DNA of 64,000 bases from an uncultured Tenacibaculum sp. (lineage in GTDB: Bacteria > Bacteroidota > Bacteroidia > Flavobacteriales > Flavobacteriaceae), in NCBI GenBank assembly GCA_947497895.1, contig CANMIL010000004.1, positions 279,891-343,890 on the forward strand. Reading direction: 5' to 3'. Every line of letters starts with the position of its first letter. The stretch's first letter is position 1. The notes under the pieces were generated by a model, which was not told the DNA's origin, ran no database searches, and was given only the letters and a program-made list of their open reading frames with translations. Shown here in pieces: positions 50,380 to 60,324 of the stretch. The position numbers and the translations under genes are program-made.

Positions 50380-53300
50380 ATGAAAACAAAGTTTAATGGA
50401 ATGCTAACGCTACTCTTAGCGTTAGTAGTGCAACTCTCGTTTGCACAAGAAAAAACGATTTCGGGAACCGTCTCAGATGACTCTGGCCCACTTCCTGGAG
50501 TAACCGTTTTAAAAAAAGGAACCACCCAAGGAACCGAAACAGATTTTGATGGTAAATTTTCAATTAAAGCAAAAACAGGAGATATTTTAGTCTTCAGTTT
50601 TGTTGGTATGGAAACCATTGAAAAAGCTGTTGGATCATCTAGTACTATTAACGTTGTTATGGCTAGCGACAATGTTTTAGATGAAGTTGTAGTAACATCT
50701 CTTGGTATTAAGAGAGCTAAGAAAAGTTTAGGTTATTCTTCACAAGAAGTTGGAGGTAAAGAAGTATCTACAGTAAGACTTGATAACGTTGTAAACTCAT
50801 TAAGTGGTAAAGTTAGTGGGGTGCAAATTAAAGCGAACAATAACTTTGGTGGATCGGCCAACTTCCTAATTAGAGGTGTAAGTTCCTTAACTGGTAACAA
50901 CCAACCTCTTTTCGTTATCGACGGAATACCTATGTCCAATAGAATCAACAACAGTGCTAATCAAGCAGGAGGAGGTAAAGGTTATGACTACGGTAACGCT
51001 GCTTCGGATATTAACCCTGACGATGTAGAATCTATTAACATTCTAAAAGGAGCCGCTGCTTCTGCTATCTACGGTTCACGTGGAGCCAATGGAGTTGTAA
51101 TTATTACTACAAAAAGAGGTAAATCAGGAGTTTCTAAAATTAGTGTTGCATCAAGTACTACAATCGGTTCTATCGATCGTTCTACATTCTTAGAGTATCA
51201 AGATGAATATGGTGCTGGTTATGGTCCTTATTACGGTAGTACTGGTTACTTTGAAGATATCGACGTAAACGGAGATGGAACGGCGGATTTGGCAGTTCCA
51301 ACTTATGATGATGCTTCTTATGGTGCTCCATTAGATGGAAGCTTAGTTTATCAATGGGATGCTTTTGTTCCTGAACACAGAAATTATCAAAAAGCAACCC
51401 CTTATTTAGCTGGAAACGCTACTCCAGCAGATTTCTTTGAAACGTCATTTCAATACAACAACTCGGTAGCATTTACTGGAGGAAATGATAAAATGACTTA
51501 CAGATTAGGTTATACAAACTTTGATGCAACTGGAATGTTGCCTAACTCAAAAATTAACAAAAACACGTTCAATATGAACGGAACTTTAAAAGTTAATGAT
51601 AAAATTGATGTCGGTGCAAATGGAACCTTTATTGTTCAAAGAACAAAGGGTAGAAACTCTACTGGATATAGTGACAACTTAATGTCACAATTCAGACAAT
51701 GGTGGCAAGTAAATGTTGATATCGATGAACAAAGAAAAATTTACGAGCAAACTCAAAAGAATTACTCTTGGAACCACGAAGGAGCATTACCTGGTGGTAA
51801 AGGAGTTTTACAACCGCACTACTGGGATAACCCTTACTGGACAAGATATAGAAACTTCCAAACTGATAGAAGAAATCGTTTCGTAGGAAACGTATATGCA
51901 ACTTATACAATTAATGATTGGTTAAGTGCTACTGGTAAAGGTTCGGTAGATACATATACAGAATTAAGAGAAGAAAGAAGAGCAAATGGATCTGTTGCAA
52001 CTAATTTTGGAATTTTAGGAGATAGTGAAAGTTCAGGTTATGACCGAAAGGATATCAAATTTAGCGAGTATAACTATGATTTAATGTTAAACTTCAATAA
52101 GGATTTAACAGAAGACCTAAGCCTTAATGGAGTTGCTGGTATCAACATAAGAAGAGAAACTTATGATTTCTTACATCAATCTACTGCTGGTGGTTTAACT
52201 GTTCCTGAGTTTTATGCTTTGAGTAACTCTAAAAACCCTAACCCAAAACCAGTTGAAGTTTTAAGACAAAAGCAAGTAAACGGATACTACATCCAAGGTA
52301 CATTTGGATATAGAGATATGCTTTATTTTGATTTCACCGATCGTTATGATGTATCTTCAGCGCTTCCTGAGGGAAATAACGCATACAACTATTTTGCATT
52401 AAGTTCAAGTTTTATTTTCTCTGAATTAATGAAAGATGTTGATTGGTTAAGCTTCGGTAAGGTACGTGCTGGTTATGCAGAAGTTGGTAACGATCTTCCT
52501 GCCAACAATGTTTTCGATACTTTTACTACAAATAATAATTTCGGTGATTCAGCTTTATTCTCATTTCCAGGAACTAAACAAAACTCAGATTTAGTACCAG
52601 AAAGAACAAAAGAAATCGAATTAGGTTTAGAGTCTAGATTATTCAACAACAAAGTTGCTTTAGATTTCACATGGTATAGAAAGCGTACTGAAAACCAATT
52701 AATGCCAGTACAAACAACCGCTTCAACAGGATTTACAAGAAGATGGGTAAACGCTGGAACAATTCAAAACAAAGGTTTCGAAGTAGGCTTAAGAGCTACT
52801 CCTATTTCAAACGACAACTTCTCTTGGGATATTGCTGTTAACTGGGCTAAGAACGAAAACTTAGTAATGGAGTTATATGGTGATCAAGAAAACTTAGTAT
52901 TAAATAGCTTCCAAGGAGGTATTTCAATTAATGCTACCGTTGGACAACCATATGGAACAATTAGAGGTACAGGTTTCAAATACCATGAAAATGGGCAAAA
53001 AATTGTAGATGCAAACGGATATTATGTTGCGGTTGCTGATCAAGTTATTGGAAACGCGAATCCTGAGTGGACCGGAGGTATTACAAATACTTTAAAATAT
53101 AAAGATTTCACATTAAACTTCTTAATTGATATTCAAAAAGGTGGTGATGTTTATTCATTAGACACTCACTATGGACAAGGAACAGGTCTTCCATATTATA
53201 CGGCAGGATTAAATGAATTAGGAAACCCTAAAAGAGCTCCTGTTGCTGACGGAGGAGGAGTTTTAAATCCTGGAGTTCTTGAAGATGGAACACCAAACAC

Positions 53301-53628
53301 AACTAGAGCTAGAGCAGATTTTTATGGTGGTGCTTATTACTGGGGTAACTCTTCAAGAAACCCTGCTGCATTAACTGTTTATGATGCCTCTTACGTAAAG
53401 TTACGTGAATTAGCCTTAACTTACCGTTTGCCAGTTGACAACTTATTCAACGGAGCTATTAGTAACGCTAATCTTTCTTTAGTTGGACGTAATTTATGGA
53501 TCATTCATAAAAATGTACCATTTGCTGATCCTGAATCAGGTTTAGGAGCAGGAAATGCTCAAGGTTATTTATCAGGTTCTTTCCCTACTTTAAGAACTAT
53601 TGGTTTAAACTTAAACTTTGAATTTTAA
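50380..53628 (+). CDS. SusC/RagA family TonB-linked outer membrane transporter (copy 2)
   Basis: 1082 aa. Same order as copy 1: signal peptide, regulatory-like beta domain, DEVVVT TonB-box-like string, plug (INILKGAAASAIYGSRGANGVVIITTKRG) and barrel ending in NLNFEF. The plug and barrel diverge clearly from copy 1, so it probably takes a different substrate. Its SusD partner starts 11 bases downstream. Confidence 0.95.
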   Translation: MKTKFNGMLTLLLALVVQLSFAQEKTISGTVSDDSGPLPGVTVLKKGTTQGTETDFDGKFSIKAKTGDILVFSFVGMETIEKAVGSSSTINVVMASDNVLDEVVVTSLGIKRAKKSLGYSSQEVGGKEVSTVRLDNVVNSLSGKVSGVQIKANNNFGGSANFLIRGVSSLTGNNQPLFVIDGIPMSNRINNSANQAGGGKGYDYGNAASDINPDDVESINILKGAAASAIYGSRGANGVVIITTKRGKSGVSKISVASSTTIGSIDRSTFLEYQDEYGAGYGPYYGSTGYFEDIDVNGDGTADLAVPTYDDASYGAPLDGSLVYQWDAFVPEHRNYQKATPYLAGNATPADFFETSFQYNNSVAFTGGNDKMTYRLGYTNFDATGMLPNSKINKNTFNMNGTLKVNDKIDVGANGTFIVQRTKGRNSTGYSDNLMSQFRQWWQVNVDIDEQRKIYEQTQKNYSWNHEGALPGGKGVLQPHYWDNPYWTRYRNFQTDRRNRFVGNVYATYTINDWLSATGKGSVDTYTELREERRANGSVATNFGILGDSESSGYDRKDIKFSEYNYDLMLNFNKDLTEDLSLNGVAGINIRRETYDFLHQSTAGGLTVPEFYALSNSKNPNPKPVEVLRQKQVNGYYIQGTFGYRDMLYFDFTDRYDVSSALPEGNNAYNYFALSSSFIFSELMKDVDWLSFGKVRAGYAEVGNDLPANNVFDTFTTNNNFGDSALFSFPGTKQNSDLVPERTKEIELGLESRLFNNKVALDFTWYRKRTENQLMPVQTTASTGFTRRWVNAGTIQNKGFEVGLRATPISNDNFSWDIAVNWAKNENLVMELYGDQENLVLNSFQGGISINATVGQPYGTIRGTGFKYHENGQKIVDANGYYVAVADQVIGNANPEWTGGITNTLKYKDFTLNFLIDIQKGGDVYSLDTHYGQGTGLPYYTAGLNELGNPKRAPVADGGGVLNPGVLEDGTPNTTRARADFYGGAYYWGNSSRNPAALTVYDASYVKLRELALTYRLPVDNLFNGAISNANLSLVGRNLWIIHKNVPFADPESGLGAGNAQGYLSGSFPTLRTIGLNLNFEF

Positions 53629-53639
53629 AAAAAGAAATC

Positions 53640-55076
53640 ATGAAAAAATATATAATTTCAGCAATTTGTTTGATGCTCGCGTTCTCTTCATGTGAAGTGG
53701 ATGAAAGTCTAAACATTGACACCAAAAATCCTAATACTGTTCCTGCATCAGGATTGTTTACAAATGGAGTTAGAAACTTGTTTGATTTAATGAACTCTAC
53801 TAGCGTTAATAATAACGTATTTAGGTTATATGCTCAGTATTTCGCACAAACTACCTACCCAGACGAAAGTCAGTATAATCAGGTAACAAGAAATATTGGA
53901 GGAAGTGTATGGAACACTTTATACAGAGATGTATTACAAGATTTAAAAGGAGCTAAAGAATTATTAGCTCAAGAAGCTGCTACAGATGCTACTTTACAAG
54001 CAGATTTACCAAACAAACTTGGTATCATCAACTTTGTAGAAGTTTATGCGTATTCAATTTTAGTAGATACTTTTGGTAATATTCCATATACGGAAGCTTT
54101 GGACCCATTAAATCCAAGTCCTGCTTATGATGACGCAGAAACGGTATATAAAGATTTATTGACAAGATTAGACGATGCAATCTCTAAAATTGGAACAGGG
54201 GCTGGTTTCTCTAGCGCTCAAGACCCAGTTTATCAAGGAGATGTTAATAAATGGAAAAAAGCAGCTATTTCTTTAAAACTTAGATTAGCAATGCGTCTTG
54301 CCGATAGCGATCCTACTTTATCTCAACAAAAAGCTCAGGAAGCTGCTACCGCTGGACCAATTCTTTCAAATGACGATAACTTCGGAATTAAATATTTATC
54401 ATCTGCTCCAAATACCAACCCTCTTTGGGTAGCTTTGGTTCAGAGTGGAAGAAATGACTTCGTTGCTGCAAATACTCTAGTAGACGCTATGAACCCTTTA
54501 AATGATCCTCGTTTAAGTTCTTACTACGAAATGTTAGGTGGAGTTTATGTTGGAGGAACTTACGGTAGCGCCAATTCTCCAGGAGGAGCTTCAGCTATTT
54601 CTGACTTAATGAAACAACCTGATTTAGTAGGTAATATTATCACTGCATCAGAAGTAAACTTTTTATTGGCAGAAGCAGCAGCAAGATCATATACAGTTTC
54701 AAATACTGTTGAAGAATATTATAATGCAGGTATTACTGCTTCAATTCTTGAATGGGAAAAAACAGAAACTGATGCGACTACTTATTTAGCTCAAGCTAGC
54801 GTTGCATATGCTACAGCTGCGGGTGATTGGAAGCAAAAGATAGCAACTCAAAAATGGATTGCTATGTACAACAATGGTTTCGAAGGTTGGACTACTTGGA
54901 GAATATTTGACCAACCAACATTGAATGTTCCTGCGGGTATGACTGCTGGTGATATACCTACTAGATTCTTATATCCTGTTTCTGAAGCTACATTAAATGG
55001 TGTTGAATACGGTAAAGCCGTAGCAGCCATGGGTGGAGATACAAAAACAATGAAGTTATTCTGGGATAACAACTAA
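53640..55076 (+). CDS. SusD/RagB-like nutrient-binding outer membrane lipoprotein (copy 2)
   Basis: 478 aa. Lipobox Cys18 (LAFSSC), then NIDTKNPNTVPAS. Marks of the SusD-like_2 group are NVFRLYAQYFAQTTYPDE and VEVYAYSILVDTFGNIPYTEAL. The C-terminal QKWIAMYNNGFEGWTTWR matches the same region of copy 1. It works with the preceding SusC. An intrinsic terminator follows. Confidence 0.93.
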   Translation: MKKYIISAICLMLAFSSCEVDESLNIDTKNPNTVPASGLFTNGVRNLFDLMNSTSVNNNVFRLYAQYFAQTTYPDESQYNQVTRNIGGSVWNTLYRDVLQDLKGAKELLAQEAATDATLQADLPNKLGIINFVEVYAYSILVDTFGNIPYTEALDPLNPSPAYDDAETVYKDLLTRLDDAISKIGTGAGFSSAQDPVYQGDVNKWKKAAISLKLRLAMRLADSDPTLSQQKAQEAATAGPILSNDDNFGIKYLSSAPNTNPLWVALVQSGRNDFVAANTLVDAMNPLNDPRLSSYYEMLGGVYVGGTYGSANSPGGASAISDLMKQPDLVGNIITASEVNFLLAEAAARSYTVSNTVEEYYNAGITASILEWEKTETDATTYLAQASVAYATAAGDWKQKIATQKWIAMYNNGFEGWTTWRIFDQPTLNVPAGMTAGDIPTRFLYPVSEATLNGVEYGKAVAAMGGDTKTMKLFWDNN

Positions 55077-55100
55077 TGAAATAACGAATTCATAAAACTA

Positions 55101-55133
55101 AAAACTGATAGTCAAATGGCTATCAGTTTTTTT
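55101..55133 (+). terminator. Terminator after the second SusCD pair
   Basis: 11-bp stem aaaactgatag / ctatcagtttt with an 8-nt loop and a T-run. Confidence 0.9.
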
Positions 55134-55145
55134 GTATATTGAAAA

Positions 55146-56138
55146 ATGCGTCCAATATATTTTATTCTTATAATTATTTACGGCTGTTCAAACCCAGATA
55201 TGTCTAATTTGAACAATGAACTTCCGTCTTCTCAAAACTCGGATGAGATTAATTGGTTAGTTGATGAAAATCAAATTGTAGGTAATACTGAGATTTATCC
55301 AGAAATAGATTCTCTAACATTTCAACCCCTTCATAATTATCAAAATACTATTTCAGACAAACATAGGGTTGCACTCGCTAATATCGATAATAACAATTAT
55401 GTGTTTTTACATGGCGATTTAAGCTACTTTGAAACGATGAACTTCAGTATAAATTCAAATTACTATTCCATAACTCACTGTCCTATTACCAATACAACAC
55501 TTCTATTTAAGCAAAATGAAGGAGATAAAATCAAAGCCTCAGGATATCGTTATAAGGATAATTTGATATACCACAACACATCAAAAGAAACGTATTCTTC
55601 CCAGATGCTAGAAAAAGTAATTGGTTATAAAAACCCCTTAAGATCAGAAATTGTTCAATCCATACCAATTATTGACTCTGAATGGTCTGAAATTAAAAAC
55701 AGGTTCGACAATCTTAAAATTGCAATAATAAATGACATTGACCTTGGTACTTTTACTGAAATGAGAAACTATGGAGACCAACAATCTTTAAACTGGAATA
55801 TAACTTCGGTTTCATTCAACAATAATAAAGTAAAAAGTAGTATCGATATTTTCGATTTAAACGAAGTCAACTCAAATTTCTTCTCTTTTTCAAGAGGTAA
55901 TTACAATATACTAGGCATAAAATCTGACAAACTTGTTAGAGTTTTTAATACATCAAAGTCTCTAACCATCGATATTAACGGAAACTATTTCTCCGATAAT
56001 GAAAACAATAAATATAACTGGAACGGAGTATGCTTTGAAGGAGAAAATCAAGGAAACTCTATCCCTATAATAAACAGTTACACAGGTAGTACTAATGCCT
56101 TTTACAATGTATTCGACATTGTTAACAAACTAAACTAA
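55146..56138 (+). CDS. DUF3179-like lipoprotein
   Basis: 330 aa. Short signal peptide with lipobox Cys14 (IIYGC). The central part has S-I-T-H-C-P-I-T-N-T-T (108-118) and A-S-G-Y-R-Y-K-D-N-L-I-Y-H (131-143), matching the CPLTGT and GLLYNSNLVMY strings of the DUF3179 family, whose role is unknown. It follows the SusCD terminator closely, and the next secreted protein gene starts 18 bases after its stop, so those two form an operon. Confidence 0.75.
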   Translation: MRPIYFILIIIYGCSNPDMSNLNNELPSSQNSDEINWLVDENQIVGNTEIYPEIDSLTFQPLHNYQNTISDKHRVALANIDNNNYVFLHGDLSYFETMNFSINSNYYSITHCPITNTTLLFKQNEGDKIKASGYRYKDNLIYHNTSKETYSSQMLEKVIGYKNPLRSEIVQSIPIIDSEWSEIKNRFDNLKIAIINDIDLGTFTEMRNYGDQQSLNWNITSVSFNNNKVKSSIDIFDLNEVNSNFFSFSRGNYNILGIKSDKLVRVFNTSKSLTIDINGNYFSDNENNKYNWNGVCFEGENQGNSIPIINSYTGSTNAFYNVFDIVNKLN

Positions 56139-56156
56139 AACATTTAAATTTTAACT

Positions 56157-56825
56157 ATGAAAACTAAACTAATCTTATTACTAACAATTTTATGCTTTAA
56201 TTCTAAAATAAATGCACAAGGAAGGGCCGTACCTTTCAAAAACGGTGTATTTAATAACAACTTCGAAAACTTTGCGATGATCAAGGTCAAATCTCGCAAT
56301 AATGGAGAAAACTCAGTTAAATCCAAGGGAACTTATTACTTCTCCAAAGAATGGAGCAAATGCTCAATCGAAACAATAGACAGTAAGATATTTAACTTTA
56401 AAGAATGTAACTATAATATATTCGATAAAAGAATGGAAATTTTCATTGACAATGAAGTTATCATTCTCAAAGACAACTCAATAAAGAGTATATCATTTGA
56501 TCAAAAAGTTTTTAAACCTACTGAAAATGAATTAGCTACTGAAAACAAATACTACCAGTTCCTGTTTTCTAATAATCAATATAAACTCATAAAATTATAT
56601 TATTTAAAAAAGAAGTCAATAGCCTCGAATCAATCATTAGGACTTTATCACCAAACAGTATCCGCAAAATCTTCTAGATACTTGATAAAAGATGGAGAAC
56701 TTATAAAACTTCCTTCTTCAAAATCGAAAGTGATCAAACTATTAGGAAAGGAAGATCAAAAAAGAAACTTTCGAAAACTAAATATCAAAAACGATAAAGA
56801 CCTAATAGAAATTTTAAAATCCTAA
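56157..56825 (+). CDS. Secreted protein of unknown function
   Basis: 222 aa. Signal peptide with likely cleavage after INA (MKTKLILLLTILCFNSKINA), then a very Lys-rich, beta-prone mature part; the C-terminal stretch resembles a flavobacterial secreted protein with KVIKLLGKE. No family is recognised. It is likely co-transcribed with the DUF3179-like gene. Confidence 0.7.
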   Translation: MKTKLILLLTILCFNSKINAQGRAVPFKNGVFNNNFENFAMIKVKSRNNGENSVKSKGTYYFSKEWSKCSIETIDSKIFNFKECNYNIFDKRMEIFIDNEVIILKDNSIKSISFDQKVFKPTENELATENKYYQFLFSNNQYKLIKLYYLKKKSIASNQSLGLYHQTVSAKSSRYLIKDGELIKLPSSKSKVIKLLGKEDQKRNFRKLNIKNDKDLIEILKS

Positions 56826-56922
56826 TAACCACTTTGTTTTTAAAATCCCTAACGATATCAAAACCATAATTTGCAAAACTTGAAATTAATTTAGACTTTT
56901 GATTGATAAAAACGGACTATTA

Positions 56923-57876
56923 ATGCAAAAGTTAACTCAAAATAAATCAACTGACAATCAATTACGATACCAAGGAGATACTTCGAAATTTGCACTTATC
57001 TTCTTTAAAAATGTGTTATTAACTATACTTACCCTTGGTATTTATTACCCTTGGGCTCAAGTTGAGTTCTTGAAATTTCATAGTAATGCTACCATTTTGA
57101 AAGATAATAATTTCAATTTCCAAGGAAATGCCAAAGATGTTTTAAGGAGTTTTATCACCGTTTTCATATTTGTCTCAATTGGATATATTTTATTATTTAG
57201 CTCTACAGTAAGTTCTAATATAGTCACCCAAAGCTCGTTATTAATATGCTCTTATTTAATTTTTATAATTCTTATTCCTCTTATAATACATGGAACCGTA
57301 AAATACAGAAGTCAGAAAACAACATGGAAAGGTGTTCAATTCAGTTACCTTGGCTCTAAAACGGAACTATTCTGGAAATTTATCTCTGGAATTTTAATTA
57401 GTGTTCTAACTTTGGGAATTTACACTCCTTGGTTTATGACTGAATTAAGAAAATATGTAATTGGACATTTAAGATTCGGTAACCTCTCTTTTGAATTTAA
57501 AGGAGACGGAGCTAAACTGTTTTGGATCCAATTTAAATTTATCCTTTTATATATATTAACCCTCGGTATCTACACTTTCTGGTACATTAAGGAATTATTG
57601 GAGTTTTATGTCGATAATATTGAGGTTAATCAAAATGAAACCAGAACAAACCTTAAACTAAATATTAAGGTAGGAGACATTTTTAGTTTATATATTGTTA
57701 ATTTTGCTCTCATAATTTTTTCTTTTGGTATAGCTACTCCTTGGGTAATTATAAGGACATATACTGCTTTAGCTTCATTTATAGAAATTGATGATCAATT
57801 ACAGATAGGTGAAATTCAACAAACGAATTACAAGATAGAATCTAAAGATGGTTTCCTCGATTTTAAATTAGTTTAA
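56923..57876 (+). CDS. DUF898 (YjgN-like) inner membrane protein
   Basis: 317 aa from the ATG at 56923; a TTG at 56899 is in frame but less likely. The hallmark repeat L-T-L-G-I-Y-x-P-W occurs at three places and a fourth variant (SFGIATPW) near the end, with about eight transmembrane segments. The family is broad in bacteria but without a firm function; homologues have been linked to envelope stress. It stands apart from the previous operon by about 100 bases. Confidence 0.85.
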   Translation: MQKLTQNKSTDNQLRYQGDTSKFALIFFKNVLLTILTLGIYYPWAQVEFLKFHSNATILKDNNFNFQGNAKDVLRSFITVFIFVSIGYILLFSSTVSSNIVTQSSLLICSYLIFIILIPLIIHGTVKYRSQKTTWKGVQFSYLGSKTELFWKFISGILISVLTLGIYTPWFMTELRKYVIGHLRFGNLSFEFKGDGAKLFWIQFKFILLYILTLGIYTFWYIKELLEFYVDNIEVNQNETRTNLKLNIKVGDIFSLYIVNFALIIFSFGIATPWVIIRTYTALASFIEIDDQLQIGEIQQTNYKIESKDGFLDFKLV

Positions 57877-57952
57877 AATATCGAACTATTCTTAACTAAC
57901 TCTTAAATAAGAAATAGCTGTATCAAAATTATATTTAACGAGAATACAACTA

Positions 57953-58636
57953 ATGAAAAAACATATTGTTATTACAGGTACTAGTAGAGGTGTAGGTTAT
58001 GAGCTAGCAAAAAAACTAGCCAAAGCTGGACATCAAATTCTTGCTTTATCAAGAAACACTAAACCGACAGAGGATCTTAATTTAGACAATATCACTTCTA
58101 TCTCGACTGATTTGTCGGATATAGATAGCTTAAATAAAGCAATTGACTTTATTGAAACCAACTGGAAAAAAGTAGATATTTTAGTTAATAATGCAGGAAA
58201 ACTTATCAATAAACCTTTTTTGGAACTCACCTCTTTAGATTTCGAAGAAGTTTATAAAGTAAATGTATTTGCTGTTGCCGAATTGACTAAAAAAATTCTT
58301 CCCTTTATGCCTGAAAAAAGCCATGTGGTAACCGTTAGTAGTATGGGAGGAATTCAAGGAAGCATGAAATTCCCAGGATTAGCCGCGTATAGTTCTGCTA
58401 AAGGTGCCGTGATAACTTTGTCCGAATTACTTGCCGAAGAATACAAAGAGCAACAAATAGCTTTTAATGTACTTGCTCTAGGAGCTGTTCAAACTGAGAT
58501 GTTAGAAGAAGCCTTCCCTGGATATCAAGCTCCGTTGACGGCAAGTGAAATGGCTGACTATGTGTTTGATTTTTCTCTCAATGGAAATAAATACTATAAC
58601 GGTAAAACTTTGCAAGTTTCTAGTTCAACTCCTTAA
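57953..58636 (+). CDS. Short-chain dehydrogenase/reductase
   Basis: 227 aa Rossmann protein. T-G-T-S-R-G-V-G at 8-15 binds NAD(P), N-N-A-G at 79-82, catalytic Ser129/130 and Y146-x3-K150. Classical SDR; substrate unknown. It precedes the SprT-like gene in the same reading frame, separated by a stop and four codons. Confidence 0.92.
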   Translation: MKKHIVITGTSRGVGYELAKKLAKAGHQILALSRNTKPTEDLNLDNITSISTDLSDIDSLNKAIDFIETNWKKVDILVNNAGKLINKPFLELTSLDFEEVYKVNVFAVAELTKKILPFMPEKSHVVTVSSMGGIQGSMKFPGLAAYSSAKGAVITLSELLAEEYKEQQIAFNVLALGAVQTEMLEEAFPGYQAPLTASEMADYVFDFSLNGNKYYNGKTLQVSSSTP

Positions 58637-58648
58637 ACTTTCATTTTT

Positions 58649-59233
58649 TTGTCTTTAAGCAAATATATTCCAGAAAAAGCTTTACCTTTAATTGAGTATT
58701 TAATTAAGGAACACAAAGTTAGCTTAAAAATTGTTGGGCAGCGCCAAACAAAACATGGTGACTTTAGACAGCTTCCAAATGGAAAAATGCAAATCACGGT
58801 GAACAATAACTTGAATCCGCATCAGTTTTTATTGACACTTGTTCATGAAATAGCCCACCATGTTACACATATAAAATTTGGTAGAGTTCAACCACATGGA
58901 AAAGAATGGAAAACGGTTTTTCAGCATCTAATGCTTCCTTTTTTACAACCAGAAATTTACCCATTATCAATATTGCCGCATCTTGCTAATTATTTGAAAA
59001 ATCCTAAAGCAAGTACTGATACAGATGTAAATTTATCGTTAGCTTTGCGCTATGGTATGGCAGGAGAGGGTAAGAGTTTTATCTTTGAAATTCCTAACGG
59101 TAGTATCTTTAAATTTAAAGACATTTTATACAAAAGAGGTGATAAGAGAAGAACTCGTTACGAATGCTTGAATTTAAACAATAAACGAACCTATCTTTTT
59201 AATCAAAATGCCGAGGTTATACTCATAGAGTAA
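58649..59233 (+). CDS. SprT-like zinc metalloprotein
   Basis: 194 aa with a TTG start 12 bases after the SDR stop; no ATG is available and homologues start at the same place (LSKYIP). H-E-I-A-H at 66-70 is the metal motif and His83 (QPHGKEW) a likely third ligand. SprT/Spartan-like proteases cleave DNA-protein crosslinks in eukaryotes; bacterial roles are unclear. Confidence 0.85.
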   Translation: MSLSKYIPEKALPLIEYLIKEHKVSLKIVGQRQTKHGDFRQLPNGKMQITVNNNLNPHQFLLTLVHEIAHHVTHIKFGRVQPHGKEWKTVFQHLMLPFLQPEIYPLSILPHLANYLKNPKASTDTDVNLSLALRYGMAGEGKSFIFEIPNGSIFKFKDILYKRGDKRRTRYECLNLNNKRTYLFNQNAEVILIE

Positions 59234-59255
59234 TCAAAAGAAATTATACAATAGT

Positions 59256-60320
59256 ATGGAAAGTAATTATTATGCAGTTATTATGGCTGGAGGAATTGGT
59301 TCAAGATTTTGGCCGGTTAGTACCAAACAATATCCGAAGCAATTTCATGACATGTTGGGAACTGGAGATTCTTTAATTCAAAAAACTTTTAGCAGAATTA
59401 ATGAGTTAATCCCTTCGTCAAACATATTAATTGCAACCAATAAAGACTATGAGGATTTAGTATTAAATCAACTTCCTGAAGTAAATAAAAACCAAGTTCT
59501 TTTAGAACCAGCTATGCGAAATACTGCTCCATGTATTTTATATGCTGCTTTAAAAATATACAAGGAAAACCCTGATGCTGTCATACTTGTAGCTCCTTCA
59601 GATCATTGGATAGAAAATGAATCTGAGTTTATAAACAATATTAAAACTTCTTTTGACGCATGTGAAAAAGAAGATATTTTAATGACACTAGGTATCCAAC
59701 CAGACTCACCAAATACAGGATATGGATATATTCAATTTGAAAATGGTTCTTCCAATATAAAAGCTGTAAAGAATTTCACAGAAAAACCCAATCTTGAAAA
59801 AGCTAAACAATTTTTAGAAAGTGGTGATTTTCTATGGAATGCAGGTATTTTCGTTTGGTCAGCCAAAAGTATTATAAAAGCATTTGAAGAGTTTCTTCCT
59901 GATATGGTAAATATTTTAGATACAGATAATATTTACAATACAGATGCGGAAAAAAACTTTATTGAAGAGAACTATGCTAAATGTGAAAATATTTCCATTG
60001 ACTTTGGTATTATGGAACATGCCAAAAATGTTTTCGTACTGCCTGTTAATTTTGGTTGGAATGATTTAGGAACATGGGGCTCACTTTACAATAAATTAAA
60101 CAAAGACGCAAGTCAAAACGCTATCGTAGGTGCAAAAACAATTTTCCAAGACTCTAATGGAAATATGGTGAGAACTGAAAACAACAAAAAAGTAATCATT
60201 CAAGGATTAGACAATTTTATTGTTGTTGAAAAAGATGATGTATTACTTATTTGCCCTAAAGAAAACGAGCAAGACATTAAGCAAATAGCTTCAGAAGCCA
60301 AGGAAAAATTCGGTATTTAA
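59256..60320 (+). CDS. manC: Mannose-1-phosphate guanylyltransferase
   Basis: 354 aa nucleotidyltransferase. MAGGIGSRFWPVSTKQYPKQ near the N-terminus is the nucleotide loop, with LEPAMRNTAP, APSDHWI, FTEKP and WNAGIFVW following. It lacks the isomerase half of bifunctional ManC/AlgA. It makes GDP-mannose for surface glycans. Its stop is 4 bases from the stop of the convergent thioredoxin-like gene. Confidence 0.94.
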   Translation: MESNYYAVIMAGGIGSRFWPVSTKQYPKQFHDMLGTGDSLIQKTFSRINELIPSSNILIATNKDYEDLVLNQLPEVNKNQVLLEPAMRNTAPCILYAALKIYKENPDAVILVAPSDHWIENESEFINNIKTSFDACEKEDILMTLGIQPDSPNTGYGYIQFENGSSNIKAVKNFTEKPNLEKAKQFLESGDFLWNAGIFVWSAKSIIKAFEEFLPDMVNILDTDNIYNTDAEKNFIEENYAKCENISIDFGIMEHAKNVFVLPVNFGWNDLGTWGSLYNKLNKDASQNAIVGAKTIFQDSNGNMVRTENNKKVIIQGLDNFIVVEKDDVLLICPKENEQDIKQIASEAKEKFGI

Positions 60321-60324
60321 AGTA

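Noticed and set aside
57953..59233. SDR and SprT-like genes as one interrupted fusion gene
   Set aside because: They are in the same frame with one stop between them, but each is full length for its family and the two families are not known as a fusion.
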